Source: Candidatus Thorarchaeota archaeon MP11T_1
GTDB taxonomy: Archaea > Asgardarchaeota > Thorarchaeia > Thorarchaeales > Thorarchaeaceae
DNA: 6,446 nucleotides
Reading direction: 5' to 3'
Assembly (NCBI GenBank): GCA_002825515.1
Contig: PJET01000094.1
Location: 1 to 6,446, forward strand
Shown: positions 6,175 through 6,446 of the stretch, one piece after another
Layout: each line of letters starts with the position of its first letter
Numbering within the stretch: position 1 is the first letter of the stretch
Made by a program: the position numbers and the translations under genes
The notes under the pieces: generated by a model
Told to the model about the DNA's origin: nothing
The model's database searches: none
What the model saw: only the letters and a program-made list of their open reading frames with translations

Positions 6175-6393
6175 TTAATCATCATACTTCATGGCTATAG
6201 CTAATCCAATCAACATAATCAGGACACCAATGTACAGATGGTGCAATTGAAATCCCATTATGATGTATGGGTCGAAATCCGGTAGAAAATGAAGGAAATC
6301 GGTACCATCTACAAAGTCATGAAGATCATCAACGATTAGAATTAGACCAACTATTAATGTCAGAACACCTGCTGCAACACCTTGCTTTCCCAC
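6175..6393 (-). CDS. Small two-helix membrane protein with an Asp/His-rich loop, function unknown
   Basis: A 72-residue protein I do not recognise. Two hydrophobic helices (about residues 6-21 and 53-68) flank a loop dense in aspartate and histidine: Asp22, Asp23, His25, Asp26, Asp29, Asp32, His35, Asp39, Asp41, His51 and His52. The N-terminus has one basic residue and the C-terminus ends KYDD, so a hairpin with both ends in the cytosol and the acidic loop outside is likely. The loop could hold metal ions or protons, but this is only suggested by composition. The GTG at 6393 is the first possible start, since an upstream ATG (6408) in the same frame meets a TGA two codons later. GGAG lies nine bases before the GTG, and a TATA-like box lies at 6436-6443, so the gene has a complete set of expression signals despite its size. 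Confidence 0.75.
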   Translation of the reverse strand: MGKQGVAAGVLTLIVGLILIVDDLHDFVDGTDFLHFLPDFDPYIIMGFQLHHLYIGVLIMLIGLAIAMKYDD

Positions 6394-6402
6394 GATTTTT
6401 CA

Positions 6403-6406
6403 CTCC
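6403..6406 (-). promoter_or_regulatory. Ribosome binding site of the 72-residue membrane protein
   Basis: GGAG, within GGAGTGA on the minus strand, lies nine bases before the GTG at 6393. It decides in favour of this start, because the ATG that overlaps it at 6408 is closed by an in-frame TGA. Confidence 0.6.
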
Positions 6407-6435
6407 ATTTTGAGGTTATGAAAATCCCTTCATTG

Positions 6436-6443
6436 ATATTATA
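6436..6443 (-). promoter_or_regulatory. TATA-like box for the 72-residue membrane protein
   Basis: The minus strand reads TATAATAT. Transcription starting about 25 bases downstream, near 6414, would give a leader of roughly 20 bases containing the Shine-Dalgarno sequence. Confidence 0.5.
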
Positions 6444-6446
6444 CCT

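Noticed and set aside
1..6446. tRNA or rRNA genes, CRISPR arrays, insertion sequences or long repeats
   Set aside because: I saw no tRNA-like clover leaf, regularly spaced repeats, transposase motifs or long terminal inverted repeats on reading through the window; short structured RNAs could escape inspection by eye.

Overview
The window looks like chromosomal DNA from an archaeon. The pointers are a eukaryote-like ribosomal protein eL33 (L35Ae), a deoxyhypusine synthase, a separately encoded alpha/beta pair of ADP-forming acetate--CoA ligase, and AT-rich TATA-like boxes about 25-30 bases ahead of starts. The mix of eL33, ADP-forming ligase and moderate base composition would fit an Asgard-type lineage such as Thorarchaeia, but that placement is inference and I cannot prove it from this window. 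Nothing here resembles a mobile element, phage, CRISPR array or defence island.

Layout. Positions 1-1651 (minus strand) hold the alpha subunit of ADP-forming acyl-CoA synthetase, followed by the first 57 codons of the beta subunit, which runs off the left edge. A divergent gap of about 135 bases leads to a radical SAM protein on the plus strand (1787-2794). Its end overlaps by 11 bases the end of a convergent gene for a polytopic membrane protein (2784-3362, minus). Ribosomal protein eL33 (3492-3776, minus) follows, with a strong Shine-Dalgarno sequence inside a small palindrome. Next is an unrecognised three-helix membrane protein (3856-4491, possibly to 4599, minus). Deoxyhypusine synthase (4671-5684, plus) and a one-domain VOC/glyoxalase-fold protein (5762-6166, plus) come next. 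The window ends with a 72-residue two-helix membrane protein (6175-6393, minus) that converges on the VOC gene with 8 bases between them.

How the genes relate. Only the two ligase subunits form a clear functional pair: together they would make ATP from acetyl-CoA or another acyl-CoA, ADP and phosphate. eL33 and deoxyhypusine synthase both serve translation but lie on opposite strands with separate promoters. The strand changes repeatedly and several genes have their own TATA-like box, so most are probably single-gene transcripts.

I did not find a new multi-gene system. The items most worth a second look are the radical SAM protein with extra cysteines near its C-terminus (possibly related to the archaeal two-protein lipoyl synthase), the membrane protein at 2784-3362 with three conserved-looking acidic motifs, the small Asp/His-rich membrane protein at the right edge, and the self-complementary leader of the eL33 mRNA.
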